A stretch of 45,975 nucleotides of DNA, from contig DXLM01000008.1 in assembly GCA_019414725.1 (NCBI GenBank), positions 1 through 45,975 on the forward strand, read 5' to 3'. This document shows, piece after piece, positions 31,706-40,751 of this stretch. The translations under genes and the position numbers were made by a program. The notes beneath the pieces were generated by a model. The model was given only the letters and a program-made list of their open reading frames with translations, made no database searches and was not told the origin of the DNA. Source of the DNA: Bacteroides sp. GTDB lineage: Bacteria > Bacteroidota > Bacteroidia > Bacteroidales > Bacteroidaceae. Numbering within the stretch: position 1 is the first letter of the stretch; every line of letters begins with the position of its first letter.

Positions 31706-32407
31706 ATGTTGCCGTACATCAATGATTTTCCAATAGAATTCCGCGACTATATCGCAAGTGAAATTATCCCACGATACGCTGGTTTTGACAAAGCACATCG
31801 TGTAGATCATGTATTGAAAGTTATAGCAGAAAGCCTCAATTTGTCTCAATATTATGATGTGAGCCGCATGATGGTGTATGTTATTGCCTCTTACCATGAC
31901 CTGGGACTCTGTGAGGGACGGGAGTTCCACCATCTCATTTCAGGAAAAATACTATGGGCAGACCAGAAGTTAAGGCAATGGTTCCCTGAAGAACATATTT
32001 TGATTATGAAAGAGGCTGTAGAAGATCACCGTGCATCCAACAAGCATGTTCCCCGTAGCATTTATGGCAAAATTGTAGCGGAGGCCGACCGCATTATTGA
32101 TCCGGACATCACCTTGAGACGGACGGTACAATATGGTCTTTCCAACTATCCCGAACTGGACAAAGAAAAACAATACATACGTTTTCTGACACATTTGAAA
32201 GAAAAATATGCTGAAGGTGGTTATTTAAGATTATGGATACCTCAATCAGCCAATGCTGCACATCTGCAGGAGTTGAGGCAACTGATAGCCGATGAGGAAG
32301 AACTTCATAAAGTATTTGAAAAGATCTATTCACAGGAAACAGAAACGATACAGAATTTAGAAAATATCCCTATATTTGTCCGGAACAAAAAAAATAACAG
32401 TATATGA
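31706..32407 (+). CDS. HD domain protein, probable phosphohydrolase
   Basis: A 233-residue protein with an HD metal-site layout: HRVDHVLKV near residue 32, then VIASYHDLGL (the HD pair), then EDHRAS and VAEADRIID for the remaining ligands. HD domain proteins hydrolyse phosphate esters, including nucleotides. The substrate here is unknown. Soluble, no signal sequence. The following gene overlaps its stop by four bases. Confidence 0.85.
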   Translation: MLPYINDFPIEFRDYIASEIIPRYAGFDKAHRVDHVLKVIAESLNLSQYYDVSRMMVYVIASYHDLGLCEGREFHHLISGKILWADQKLRQWFPEEHILIMKEAVEDHRASNKHVPRSIYGKIVAEADRIIDPDITLRRTVQYGLSNYPELDKEKQYIRFLTHLKEKYAEGGYLRLWIPQSANAAHLQELRQLIADEEELHKVFEKIYSQETETIQNLENIPIFVRNKKNNSI

Positions 32408-32952
32408 AAAAGCTGGTTCTATCCATTTCTATGTTTCTGATTGCCGCTACTACCTTTGCGCAGTCCGAAGTGGTAACAGATAGTATTCCGCCCATTTCAT
32501 TGGATGGTTACAAGAATTTTAACGGATTTATGCTGGATATGGGTTCCATGATTATGGCCCCTCCCCCTCTGATAGCCCCGCAACTTTATTATCAGCCTTA
32601 CAACAATAATGCAATTGCGAATTACAATGAAATATTCCGTCCCAATATGAATATCATTTATGACAGAGGGTCTTACAACCATGTATTTACCCCCATGTAT
32701 CCGGGAATGGGAATCTATGGATTCGGAACAATGTCAATGCCTCCCACCTTACAAAGTGCAACCTTTAAATTGAAAAACGGATTACACATCACCACATACG
32801 GTGAATATGATGCCGACGGGAACAAAGTACGGAATCCAAGCGCATTGCCTTGGGAAAGAAATAATTTCAACGGAGCTTTCGAAATGAAATCGGAGAATGG
32901 GAACTTCGGAATACGAATAGAAGTACAAAGAGGAAGAAACAATCCTTTTTGA
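32404..32952 (+). CDS. Secreted protein of unknown function, 182 residues
   Basis: A signal peptide (MKKLVLSISMFLIAATTFAQ) precedes a mature region rich in Pro, Met, Asn and Tyr, including APPPLIAPQLYYQPYNNNAIANYNEI, then a more ordered C-terminal part (TFKLKNGLHITTYGEYDADGNKV and FGIRIEVQRGR). I do not recognise the family. The ATG overlaps the HD gene stop (ATGA), so both are probably translated together although one is cytoplasmic and the other exported. A terminator follows. Confidence 0.75.
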   Translation: MKKLVLSISMFLIAATTFAQSEVVTDSIPPISLDGYKNFNGFMLDMGSMIMAPPPLIAPQLYYQPYNNNAIANYNEIFRPNMNIIYDRGSYNHVFTPMYPGMGIYGFGTMSMPPTLQSATFKLKNGLHITTYGEYDADGNKVRNPSALPWERNNFNGAFEMKSENGNFGIRIEVQRGRNNPF

Positions 32953-32978
32953 ATTATAAACTAAAAGATAGAAAAATG

Positions 32979-33021
32979 AAAAGCAGCCATGCAAAACAAA
33001 ATCTATGCACGGCTGCTTTTT
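32979..33021. terminator. Bidirectional terminator between the HD operon and copA
   Basis: AAAAGCAGCC (32979-32988) pairs with GGCTGCTTTT (33011-33020); the inner TGCA parts can extend the stem. T and A runs flank it, between convergent genes. Confidence 0.8.
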
Positions 33022-33039
33022 TATTTATTTTTAATTCAA

Positions 33040-35259
33040 TCACAACTTTCTCCAATTCAGGCTCAAGCTGTTCAACACTACACTGACAGAACTACATGCC
33101 ATGGCAGCACTGGCAATCATCGGGTTAAGCAAGATACCATACAATGGGAACAGAATACCTGCCGCCACCGGAATGCCTATCAAATTATAGATAAACGCCC
33201 AAAAAAGATTCTGATGGATCAAACGTACAGTTTTATGGGAAAGTTTAAAAGCTTTGGGTAACAACAACAAATCCGAAGTCATTAACGTAACCATCGCTAC
33301 ATCCATGGCAATATCCGTACCTTTACCCATTGCAATACTTACATCGGCACGTGCCAACGCCTGTGAGTCATTAATGCCGTCACCTACCATAGCTACGACT
33401 CTTCCTTCAGCTTGTAATTCTTTAATAACATTCTCCTTATCGACCGGCAAAGCATCCGAAATAAAACGATTCGCATCAATTTCTCCGGCCACATTCTGTG
33501 CAGTAAGATGACCGTCACCAGTCAACAACACAATGTACTTTCCACTCTCCTTCAATTGTTTGACCGCTTGTCTGGAAGTATCTTTTATTTTGTCACTAAT
33601 GGCTATAACCGCCAGCAATGTATTTCCCTCGCCAAAATAAACCAGACTCTTGCCACTCTTCTCATAATCCTCCACCATCCCTTTCAACAAGTCGGAAATT
33701 CCCGCTCCAAAATCTTTCAGTAACCGATGGCTTCCTGCCCAAAAAGTTTTATTTCCACGGGTCACCACAATCCCCCGTCCTGTCCGACTCTCAAAAGAAT
33801 CAATGAGTGCCGGCTTCTCACCTTCCTTTTTCAAAGCCTCGACAATAGCCAAAGCCAACGGATGTTCCGATTTCAATTCAGCAGCATACAGAATTCCCTT
33901 ATGCTCGTTCTGCCATCCGGCATCATGCAACCATCCGGTCACCACAGGGCGCCCCTCAGTTACAGTACCCGTTTTATCAAGTACCACTGTATCCACTTTC
34001 CGCATCTGCTCCAAGGCTACCGCATCCTTTATCAAAATATGTGATTCGGCCCCTTTACCAATTCCTACCATCAATGCAGTGGGAGTAGCAAGTCCCAAAG
34101 CACACGGACAGGCAATAACCAAAACAGACACTGCTGAAAGCATAGCATAAGAAAAGTCATCCGCTCCACCTGCCACTATCCAAACAAGGAAAGTAAAAAC
34201 AGCCACAGCAAGGACAACAGGAACAAAAACCGCCGTCACTTTATCCACAATACGCTGGACCGGAGCTTTAGACCCCTGTGCTTCCTGCACCATGCGGATA
34301 ATCTGTGCCAACACCGTATTTTTCCCCACCTTTTGAGCAGTCATAGTAAATGCACCGTTCTGATTGATAGTGCCGGCCAGCACCTTATCACCCTGTTTTT
34401 TCTCTACAGGAATAGGTTCACCGCTTATCATGCTCTCATCTATAAAGGTGTTTCCTCCGACAATGACTCCATCCACCGGAATTTGCTCACCGGGACGGAC
34501 GCTCACCTTATCGCCAACCTGAAGTTCGGCTATCAAGATATCCTCTTCCCTGCCGTCTTTCACCACACGGGCCGTCCGAGGCTGTAATCCCATCAGTTTA
34601 CGAATAGCTGTGGAAGTTTTTCCTTTTGCTTTCTCTTCCATCAGCTTGCCAACCAATACGAAAGCTATTATAACAGTGGCAGCTTCATAATATACATGAG
34701 GTTCCAATCCGCGGCTGTACCAAAATTCGGGATAGAACGTATTAAACAAACTGAACAAAAATGCGATGGAGGTGCTAAGTGCCACCAACGTATCCATATT
34801 ACTGGTACGCTGAAGCGTCTGTTTCCAGGCATTCATATAGAAAGAACGCCCCGAATATAAAATAACAGGAAGTGAAAGCAACAGCATCCACCAGTTTACT
34901 CCCGGAACATTCATCAGAAACATCCCCAAAACAGCTACCGGTAAAGCAAAAATCCAAGCAACGATAGTCTTCCGCTTCAACTGTCCGTAATAAGATTGCT
35001 CTGCTTCCTCCTGCTCCTGCACAGAGTTATCCTCATCTATTATCAAATCAAAACCTATTTTCATCACAGCCTCTTTCAGTTGTTGCGGAGACACAATATC
35101 CGGATTATAAGTCACCGCCAAAGTAGCCGCCGCCAAATTGACCGATGCATTTTCCACGCCTTCTTGCTTCCTTACAATCTTCTCCACGTTGCCGGCACAT
35201 GCCGCACAATGCATTCCCGTAACGGGATATAGTTTTTTTGTCATATCGCTCATATTCAT
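33040..35259 (-). CDS. copA: Copper-translocating P-type ATPase (CopA-like)
   Basis: A 739-residue P1B-type ATPase that pumps metal ions out of the cytoplasm. One N-terminal HMA domain carries GMHCAAC (Cys18 and Cys21). The transmembrane metal site is CPC in IACPCALGLATP (about residue 385), the marker of Cu+ or Ag+ pumps, and the catalytic Asp is in DKTGTVTEG (about 428). GDGINDSQAL marks the hinge. Copper is thus the likely cargo. ATG codons at residues 1, 3 and 6 are all possible starts. Single-gene unit with its own -7 element. Confidence 0.93.
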   Translation of the reverse strand: MNMSDMTKKLYPVTGMHCAACAGNVEKIVRKQEGVENASVNLAAATLAVTYNPDIVSPQQLKEAVMKIGFDLIIDEDNSVQEQEEAEQSYYGQLKRKTIVAWIFALPVAVLGMFLMNVPGVNWWMLLLSLPVILYSGRSFYMNAWKQTLQRTSNMDTLVALSTSIAFLFSLFNTFYPEFWYSRGLEPHVYYEAATVIIAFVLVGKLMEEKAKGKTSTAIRKLMGLQPRTARVVKDGREEDILIAELQVGDKVSVRPGEQIPVDGVIVGGNTFIDESMISGEPIPVEKKQGDKVLAGTINQNGAFTMTAQKVGKNTVLAQIIRMVQEAQGSKAPVQRIVDKVTAVFVPVVLAVAVFTFLVWIVAGGADDFSYAMLSAVSVLVIACPCALGLATPTALMVGIGKGAESHILIKDAVALEQMRKVDTVVLDKTGTVTEGRPVVTGWLHDAGWQNEHKGILYAAELKSEHPLALAIVEALKKEGEKPALIDSFESRTGRGIVVTRGNKTFWAGSHRLLKDFGAGISDLLKGMVEDYEKSGKSLVYFGEGNTLLAVIAISDKIKDTSRQAVKQLKESGKYIVLLTGDGHLTAQNVAGEIDANRFISDALPVDKENVIKELQAEGRVVAMVGDGINDSQALARADVSIAMGKGTDIAMDVAMVTLMTSDLLLLPKAFKLSHKTVRLIHQNLFWAFIYNLIGIPVAAGILFPLYGILLNPMIASAAMACSSVSVVLNSLSLNWRKL

Positions 35260-35292
35260 TTCTTTACTTATTTATTATAGCTTATCAACGGA

Positions 35293-35300
35293 CAAATTTA
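35293..35300 (-). promoter_or_regulatory. -7 element for copA
   Basis: On the minus strand this reads TAAATTTG, 34 bases upstream of the copA ATG at 35259. Confidence 0.5.
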
Positions 35301-35378
35301 GCAAAAAGTTCATGCAATCTTGTTGCAAACAGATAAATATATTTTCGCTTTTTAGATGGACATTTCACGAAGTTATTC

Positions 35379-35386
35379 TATATTTG
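35379..35386 (+). promoter_or_regulatory. -7 element for the DUF3298 lipoprotein operon
   Basis: TATATTTG matches TAnnTTTG, 46 bases before the ATG at 35432. It probably drives the genes to gcvP. Confidence 0.55.
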
Positions 35387-35431
35387 TGGAGAAAGTTAGG
35401 ATAAGTAATCCATGCAAATAAACAAAAAGTT

Positions 35432-36280
35432 ATGAAAAAAAGAAATCTCGTATTGTCTGTTATGACAACTTGCCTTGTATCCTGCTTTTTATTATCGGGA
35501 TGTAACGGACAAAAACAAATTGATAGTGAAACTGTAAAGACTGTAAAGGTGGAAGAACAAGCCCATTTACAAGATGACACAGTCTCTCCCGCCTGTAAGA
35601 TTACTATTGATTATAGTTATTTAGCAGAATCTGATGCTGCGGATAGCATAGCACAACGCATCAACCGTACCATACAAGCCCACGTTTTGGGAAAAGAATA
35701 TATCCGGATGAATCCGGAAGTTGCTGTAGATTCTTTTAAAAATACCTACATTAACAACTACCGCAAAGATGTGAACGAGTTCTATCAGGAAGATATAAAA
35801 AATGGAACTCCCAAAGACGAACTTCCCACATGGTACAATTATGAATACGGACTGACCACCCATTTCAGCGAAGGCAAAGAAGGTATTCTGAATTTCATTG
35901 CAGAAACTTTTGAATATACAGGCGGGGCACATCCCAACTCATGGAACAAATGGATGAACTTCGAAAAGAATACCGGCAAACTGCTTGCTTTGAAAGATGT
36001 ATTTATGGCAGGATCGGAAAAACCGATGAGCGACATGTTGCTGGAAAAACTGATAACAGAGATGGCTACCCGTCTGGAAGACAGCTCCATCACCTCACTG
36101 GAAGGACTTCAGAATGCAGGCATCTTGAATTCTACCAATATGTACGTACCCGACAATTTCTTGTTAGAAAAGGAAAAAGTATCTTTCCTGTATAACAAAT
36201 ATGATATCGCTCCCTATGCTGTAGGAGTCATCACCCTTTCTTTGCCCTACACATCGGTAGAAAAATATATGATACATTAA
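35432..36280 (+). CDS. DUF3298/DUF4163 family lipoprotein
   Basis: A 282-residue lipoprotein with lipobox LLSGC (Cys24). The mature part fits the DUF4163-DUF3298 pair also seen in RsiV-type proteins: ACKITIDYSYL, then FEYTGGAHPNSWNKWMNFEKNTGKLLALKDVF, which is the hallmark GGAHP block, ending with DIAPYAVGVITLSLPYTSVEKY. Related domains bind lysozyme or act in anti-sigma factors, but this protein has no membrane-spanning anti-sigma part, so that role is not supported. It precedes rsmG by 20 bases. Confidence 0.85.
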   Translation: MKKRNLVLSVMTTCLVSCFLLSGCNGQKQIDSETVKTVKVEEQAHLQDDTVSPACKITIDYSYLAESDAADSIAQRINRTIQAHVLGKEYIRMNPEVAVDSFKNTYINNYRKDVNEFYQEDIKNGTPKDELPTWYNYEYGLTTHFSEGKEGILNFIAETFEYTGGAHPNSWNKWMNFEKNTGKLLALKDVFMAGSEKPMSDMLLEKLITEMATRLEDSSITSLEGLQNAGILNSTNMYVPDNFLLEKEKVSFLYNKYDIAPYAVGVITLSLPYTSVEKYMIH

Positions 36281-36300
36281 ATAACGATTTTAAGTATAGA

Positions 36301-36930
36301 ATGGAATTAATACTGAAATATTTCCCTAACCTCAGCGAACAGCAGAAAACACAGTTTGCCGCATTGTATGATTTATATACGGATTGGAATAGCAAAATCA
36401 ATGTAATCTCACGCAAGGATATCACTAATCTGTACGAACATCATGTATTGCACTCGCTAGGCATAGCCAAAGTGATAAACTTCACCCCTGATACCCAAAT
36501 TATGGACTTGGGCACAGGGGGCGGTTTCCCGGGTATCCCTTTGGCCATCTTATTCCCTGAAGTCCAATTCCATCTGGTGGACAGTATCGGAAAGAAAGTG
36601 AAAGTAGCTACAGAAATAGCCAATGCTATCGGACTGAAGAATGTCACTTTCCGTCATTGCCGCGCCGAAGAAGAAAAAAGGAAATTCGACTTCGTGGTAA
36701 GTCGTGCTGTCATGCCTTTGGGCGATCTAATAAAAATTATCCGTAAAAACATCAGACAAGAACAGCATAACGCCCTGCCCAACGGGCTGATTTGTCTGAA
36801 AGGCGGAGAGTTGGATCAAGAAACAATGCCCGTGAAGCACAAAACAATGCTTTATGATCTGAAAAATGAATTCACGGAAGATTTTTTTAAAACCAAGAAA
36901 GTGGTTTATGTAACCATCAGCGGTTTATAA
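36301..36930 (+). CDS. rsmG: 16S rRNA (guanine(527)-N(7))-methyltransferase RsmG
   Basis: A 209-residue SAM-dependent methyltransferase that makes m7G527 in 16S rRNA. It has the family opening of WNSKINVISRKD, an EHHVLHSLGIAK block, and the cofactor motif MDLGTGGGFPGIPLAI, followed by DSIGKKVKVA and SRAVMPL. Length is standard. It lies between the DUF3298 gene (20 bases) and an MBL-fold gene (17 bases), same strand, probably one operon. Confidence 0.95.
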   Translation: MELILKYFPNLSEQQKTQFAALYDLYTDWNSKINVISRKDITNLYEHHVLHSLGIAKVINFTPDTQIMDLGTGGGFPGIPLAILFPEVQFHLVDSIGKKVKVATEIANAIGLKNVTFRHCRAEEEKRKFDFVVSRAVMPLGDLIKIIRKNIRQEQHNALPNGLICLKGGELDQETMPVKHKTMLYDLKNEFTEDFFKTKKVVYVTISGL

Positions 36931-36947
36931 TTATAGATAAAAAAAAC

Positions 36948-37586
36948 ATGAAAATAAAGAAATTTGAATTCAATATGTTTCCGGTAAACTGCTACGTGCT
37001 ATCGGACGAAACAAAGGAAGCCGTCATTATTGATGCCGGTTGCTTTTATGAAGAAGAAAAGCAAGCCTTAAAAAGATATATTGACAGCAATAGCCTGACA
37101 GTGAAACATTTGTTGAATACGCACCTCCATCTGGACCATATTTTCGGCAACCCATTCCTGTTGCAAGAATACGGGCTAAAAGCCGAAGCAAATCAAGCGG
37201 ATGAATTTTGGCTGGAACAAGCACCGGCACAATCACGTATGTTTGGTTTCCAATTACCCGAAGCACCCGTGCCATTAGGAAAATATATCTTTGATGGAGA
37301 TATCATTACTTTCGGCAATACCCAACTGGAAGCTATCCATGTACCGGGTCATTCGCCGGGAAGCATTGTTTTTTACTGCAAAGAAGCCCACTGTATCTTC
37401 AGCGGTGATGTATTGTTCCAAGGAAGTATAGGACGTGCAGACCTTACAGGAGGTAACTTCGACGAACTTCGCGAGCATATATGCAGTCGTTTGTTTGTAC
37501 TCCCCCCCGACACGGTAGTCTATCCCGGTCATGGAGACCCGACCACTGTGGGAGCAGAAAAAGCGAACAACCCTTTTTTCCGATAA
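36948..37586 (+). CDS. MBL-fold metallo-hydrolase (glyoxalase II-like)
   Basis: A 212-residue metallo-beta-lactamase fold protein. The metal motif is THLHLDH, followed by HVPGHSPGSIVFY, FSGDVLF and YPGHGDPTT, which together supply the two-metal site. It resembles YcbL and glyoxalase II-type hydrolases but lacks the C-terminal glutathione-binding domain, so the substrate is open. Located between rsmG and gcvP, 35 bases from gcvP, probably on the same transcript. Confidence 0.9.
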   Translation: MKIKKFEFNMFPVNCYVLSDETKEAVIIDAGCFYEEEKQALKRYIDSNSLTVKHLLNTHLHLDHIFGNPFLLQEYGLKAEANQADEFWLEQAPAQSRMFGFQLPEAPVPLGKYIFDGDIITFGNTQLEAIHVPGHSPGSIVFYCKEAHCIFSGDVLFQGSIGRADLTGGNFDELREHICSRLFVLPPDTVVYPGHGDPTTVGAEKANNPFFR

Positions 37587-37621
37587 GATAAAACTTAAAA
37601 TTCAACTTATATACTACTACC

Positions 37622-40471
37622 ATGAAAACAGATTTATTAGCAGACCGACATATCGGTATACAGGAAGAAGACCTTCCCGTTATGTTGGAAAAGATTGGCG
37701 TAAAGAGCCTTGATGAACTGATTAACAAAACAATTCCGTCCAAAATCCGTTTGAAAGAACCTCTGCCACTGGCTGCTCCCATGACGGAACGGGAGTTTGC
37801 AGAGCATATTACCGAACTAGCTTCACAAAACAAGATTTATACCTCTTATATAGGTATGGGTTGGTATGACAGTATTACTCCGGCGGTCATTCAACGCAAT
37901 GTATTCGAGAATCCTGTGTGGTACACCTCGTACACTCCTTATCAAACCGAAGTTTCACAAGGACGTTTGGAAGCACTGATGAACTTCCAGACTGTCATAT
38001 CCGACCTCACAGCCATGCCATTGGCAAACTGCTCATTGCTGGATGAATCTACCGCCGCTGCCGAAGCCGCCACCATGATGTATGGACTTCGCACCCGCGA
38101 CCAACAAAAAAGCGGAGCCAACGTATTGTTTGTGGATGAAGAGATTTTCCCACAGAATCTGGCAGTCATCCAGACCCGCGCCCTTCCGCAAGGCATGAAG
38201 ATCCAAGTAGGAAATTACAAGGAATTGGTATTTACTCCGGAAATCTTTGCCTGCATCCTTCAATACCCCAATGCCAGCGGTAGCGTGGAAGACTATCGTG
38301 AGTTTGTGGAAAAGGCACATGCCGCCCATTGTAAAGTAGCCGTGGATGCTGACATCATGAGTTTGGCATTGTTAGTTCCTCCCGGCGAATGGGGAGCAGA
38401 CATCGTATTCGGAAGTACCCAGCGCCTGGGTATCCCCTTGTTCTACGGAGGTCCGTCCGCAGCCTACTTCGCTACACGTGACGAATATAAACGCAATATG
38501 CCGGGACGTATCATCGGCTGGTCTAAAGACAAATATGGCAAACTGGCCTACCGTATGGCTTTACAGACCCGTGAGCAACATATTAAACGCGAAAAAGCAA
38601 CTTCCAACATCTGCACCGCACAGGCATTACTGGCTACAATGGCCGGCTTCTATGCCGTTTATCATGGGCAGGAAGGTATCAAAAATATAGCAAAACGCAT
38701 TCATAGCATTACCACCTGGTTGAACAAAGCCCTAACCCGCTTGGGATATGTACAGCATAATGAATTATTCTTTGACACCCTGCGTTTCAGTCTGCCTGAC
38801 CATGTTTCGGCTCAGAAGCTGCGTACCATCGCATTGAGTAAAGAAGTAAACCTCCGTTACTATGATAATGGCGATGTAGGTTTCAGCATTGATGAAACCA
38901 CCGACCTGAAAGATGTAAACCTGTTACTTTCCATCTTCTCCATTGCTGCCGAAGAAACCGTTCAAGAAGTAACAGACATTCCCGAAGCATCCTCACTGAA
39001 TCGTGAACTACGCCGCCGTACTTCCTTCCTCACCCATGAGGTATTCAACAAGTATCATACTGAAACCGAAATGATGCGTTATATCAAACGTTTGGAACGT
39101 AAAGATATCTCATTGGCACATTCCATGATTTCATTGGGTTCTTGTACCATGAAACTGAATGCCGCTTCGGAAATGCTCCCACTCAGCAACTTAGGCTGGA
39201 TGGCTATACACCCGTTAGCACCTGAGGATCAAACAAAAGGCTATCAGACATTAATTAATAACTTAAGCGAGCAGTTGAAGGTTATTACCGGATTTGCAGG
39301 AGTCACTTTGCAACCTAATTCAGGTGCAGCAGGAGAGTATACAGGACTTCGTATCATCCGCGCTTATCTGGAAAGTATCGGACAGGGACACCGCAACAAG
39401 ATATTAATTCCGGCATCAGCCCACGGTACGAATCCGGCTTCAGCCATTCAATGCGGATATACCACGGTGACTTGCGCCTGTGACGATAAAGGTAATGTAG
39501 ACGTAGAAGATTTACGTGCAAAAGCAGAAGCCAACAAGGATGATCTGGCTGCATTAATGATTACCTATCCGTCCACTCATGGTATCTTTGAACCGGAAAT
39601 TGCAGAAATTTGTAAAATTATTCATAAATGCGGAGCACAGGTTTACATGGATGGTGCAAATATGAATGCACAGGTAGGTCTGACCAATCCGGGTACCATC
39701 GGTGCTGATGTATGCCATTTGAATCTGCATAAGACTTTTGCCAGCCCTCACGGTGGTGGCGGTCCAGGTGTAGGTCCCGTTTGTGTAGCCGAACATCTGG
39801 TTCCGTTCCTTCCGGGACATCAAGTTTGGGGTAACAGTGCCAATCAGGTTTCTTCAGCTCCATACGGTAGCGCAGGAATCCTGCCTATTACTTACGGTTA
39901 TATTTGCATGATGGGCGCCGAAGGTCTGACCAATGCCACCAAGACTGCTATTCTGAGCGCCAATTATCTGGCAGCTTGCTTCAAGGATACCTACGGCATT
40001 GTATATACCGGTGCTACGGGCTTTGTGGGTCATGAAATGATTTTAGATTGCCGCTATCTGCATGACGAAACCGGTATCAGCGAAAATGACATCGCCAAGC
40101 GTCTGATGGACTATGGCTATCATGCGCCCACCCTTTCTTTCCCGGTTCATGGAACATTGATGATTGAACCGACTGAAAGTGAAAGTTTATGGGAACTGGA
40201 TAATTTCGTCACTGTGATGCAAACCATCTGGCAGGAAATTCAAGAAGTGAAGAATGGCAGTGCCGATAAAGAAGATAATGTATTGGTCAACGCCCCGCAT
40301 CCTGAATATGAAGTGGTGGCCAATGAATGGAATCACAGCTACAGCCGAGAGAAAGCCGCTTATCCTATCGAATCGGTACGTGATAACAAATTCTGGATCA
40401 ATGTAGCCCGGGTAGATAATACATTAGGTGACCGCAAACTGTTGCCTACCCGTTATGGTAAGTTTGAATAA
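37622..40471 (+). CDS. gcvP: Glycine dehydrogenase (decarboxylating), P-protein
   Basis: A 949-residue single-chain P-protein of the glycine cleavage system. It decarboxylates glycine with pyridoxal phosphate and passes the aminomethyl group to the lipoyl H-protein. The N-terminal half has RHIGIQEEDLPVML and SYIGMGWYDSITPAVIQRN. The C-terminal half has the PLP-binding lysine in NLHKTFASPHGGGGPG, near residue 704. No gcvT or gcvH is next to it. Since H-protein must be lipoylated, it depends indirectly on LipB, also in this window. It ends the DUF3298-rsmG-MBL-gcvP run. Confidence 0.97.
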   Translation: MKTDLLADRHIGIQEEDLPVMLEKIGVKSLDELINKTIPSKIRLKEPLPLAAPMTEREFAEHITELASQNKIYTSYIGMGWYDSITPAVIQRNVFENPVWYTSYTPYQTEVSQGRLEALMNFQTVISDLTAMPLANCSLLDESTAAAEAATMMYGLRTRDQQKSGANVLFVDEEIFPQNLAVIQTRALPQGMKIQVGNYKELVFTPEIFACILQYPNASGSVEDYREFVEKAHAAHCKVAVDADIMSLALLVPPGEWGADIVFGSTQRLGIPLFYGGPSAAYFATRDEYKRNMPGRIIGWSKDKYGKLAYRMALQTREQHIKREKATSNICTAQALLATMAGFYAVYHGQEGIKNIAKRIHSITTWLNKALTRLGYVQHNELFFDTLRFSLPDHVSAQKLRTIALSKEVNLRYYDNGDVGFSIDETTDLKDVNLLLSIFSIAAEETVQEVTDIPEASSLNRELRRRTSFLTHEVFNKYHTETEMMRYIKRLERKDISLAHSMISLGSCTMKLNAASEMLPLSNLGWMAIHPLAPEDQTKGYQTLINNLSEQLKVITGFAGVTLQPNSGAAGEYTGLRIIRAYLESIGQGHRNKILIPASAHGTNPASAIQCGYTTVTCACDDKGNVDVEDLRAKAEANKDDLAALMITYPSTHGIFEPEIAEICKIIHKCGAQVYMDGANMNAQVGLTNPGTIGADVCHLNLHKTFASPHGGGGPGVGPVCVAEHLVPFLPGHQVWGNSANQVSSAPYGSAGILPITYGYICMMGAEGLTNATKTAILSANYLAACFKDTYGIVYTGATGFVGHEMILDCRYLHDETGISENDIAKRLMDYGYHAPTLSFPVHGTLMIEPTESESLWELDNFVTVMQTIWQEIQEVKNGSADKEDNVLVNAPHPEYEVVANEWNHSYSREKAAYPIESVRDNKFWINVARVDNTLGDRKLLPTRYGKFE

Positions 40472-40565
40472 AAAAGCATTGTACTAAGAAGAAGAAAGGA
40501 TCAAAATTCAGTTTTTGAAAATATGAATTTATAATTTGAAATTTGAACATCCTAAAAAACTAAAG

Positions 40566-40612
40566 AAAGGGTCGTATCATTACTCAAGACAGAGCTTGAT
40601 ACGACCCTTTTA
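40566..40612. terminator. Terminator after gcvP
   Basis: A perfect 14-base stem, AAAGGGTCGTATCA (40566-40579) with TGATACGACCCTTT (40597-40610), has a 17-base loop and a short T run. It could also act for the convergent S9 peptidase gene. Confidence 0.75.
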
Positions 40613-40687
40613 AGTTTATAATTACTATCTGTAACTTTTCGGAACTGTCATTTTAGTTTTAACACACCTCCTCCCTCTTTTCAGGAA

Positions 40688-40747
40688 CTATCCTTTTACT
40701 TTATCCACAGTAGGAGCAACTTGAGTTCCATAGCAGTCCGAACACAT
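40688..40747 (-). CDS. Doubtful 19-residue ORF after the S9 peptidase gene
   Basis: Begins four bases after the peptidase stop on the same strand: MCSDCYGTQVAPTVDKVKG then TAG. It has a CxxC pair and reads like protein, but it is very short, has no leader and no promoter of its own. Chance is the simplest explanation; a reading-frame-shifted peptidase tail is an alternative. Confidence 0.15.
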   Translation of the reverse strand: MCSDCYGTQVAPTVDKVKG

Positions 40748-40751
40748 AATA

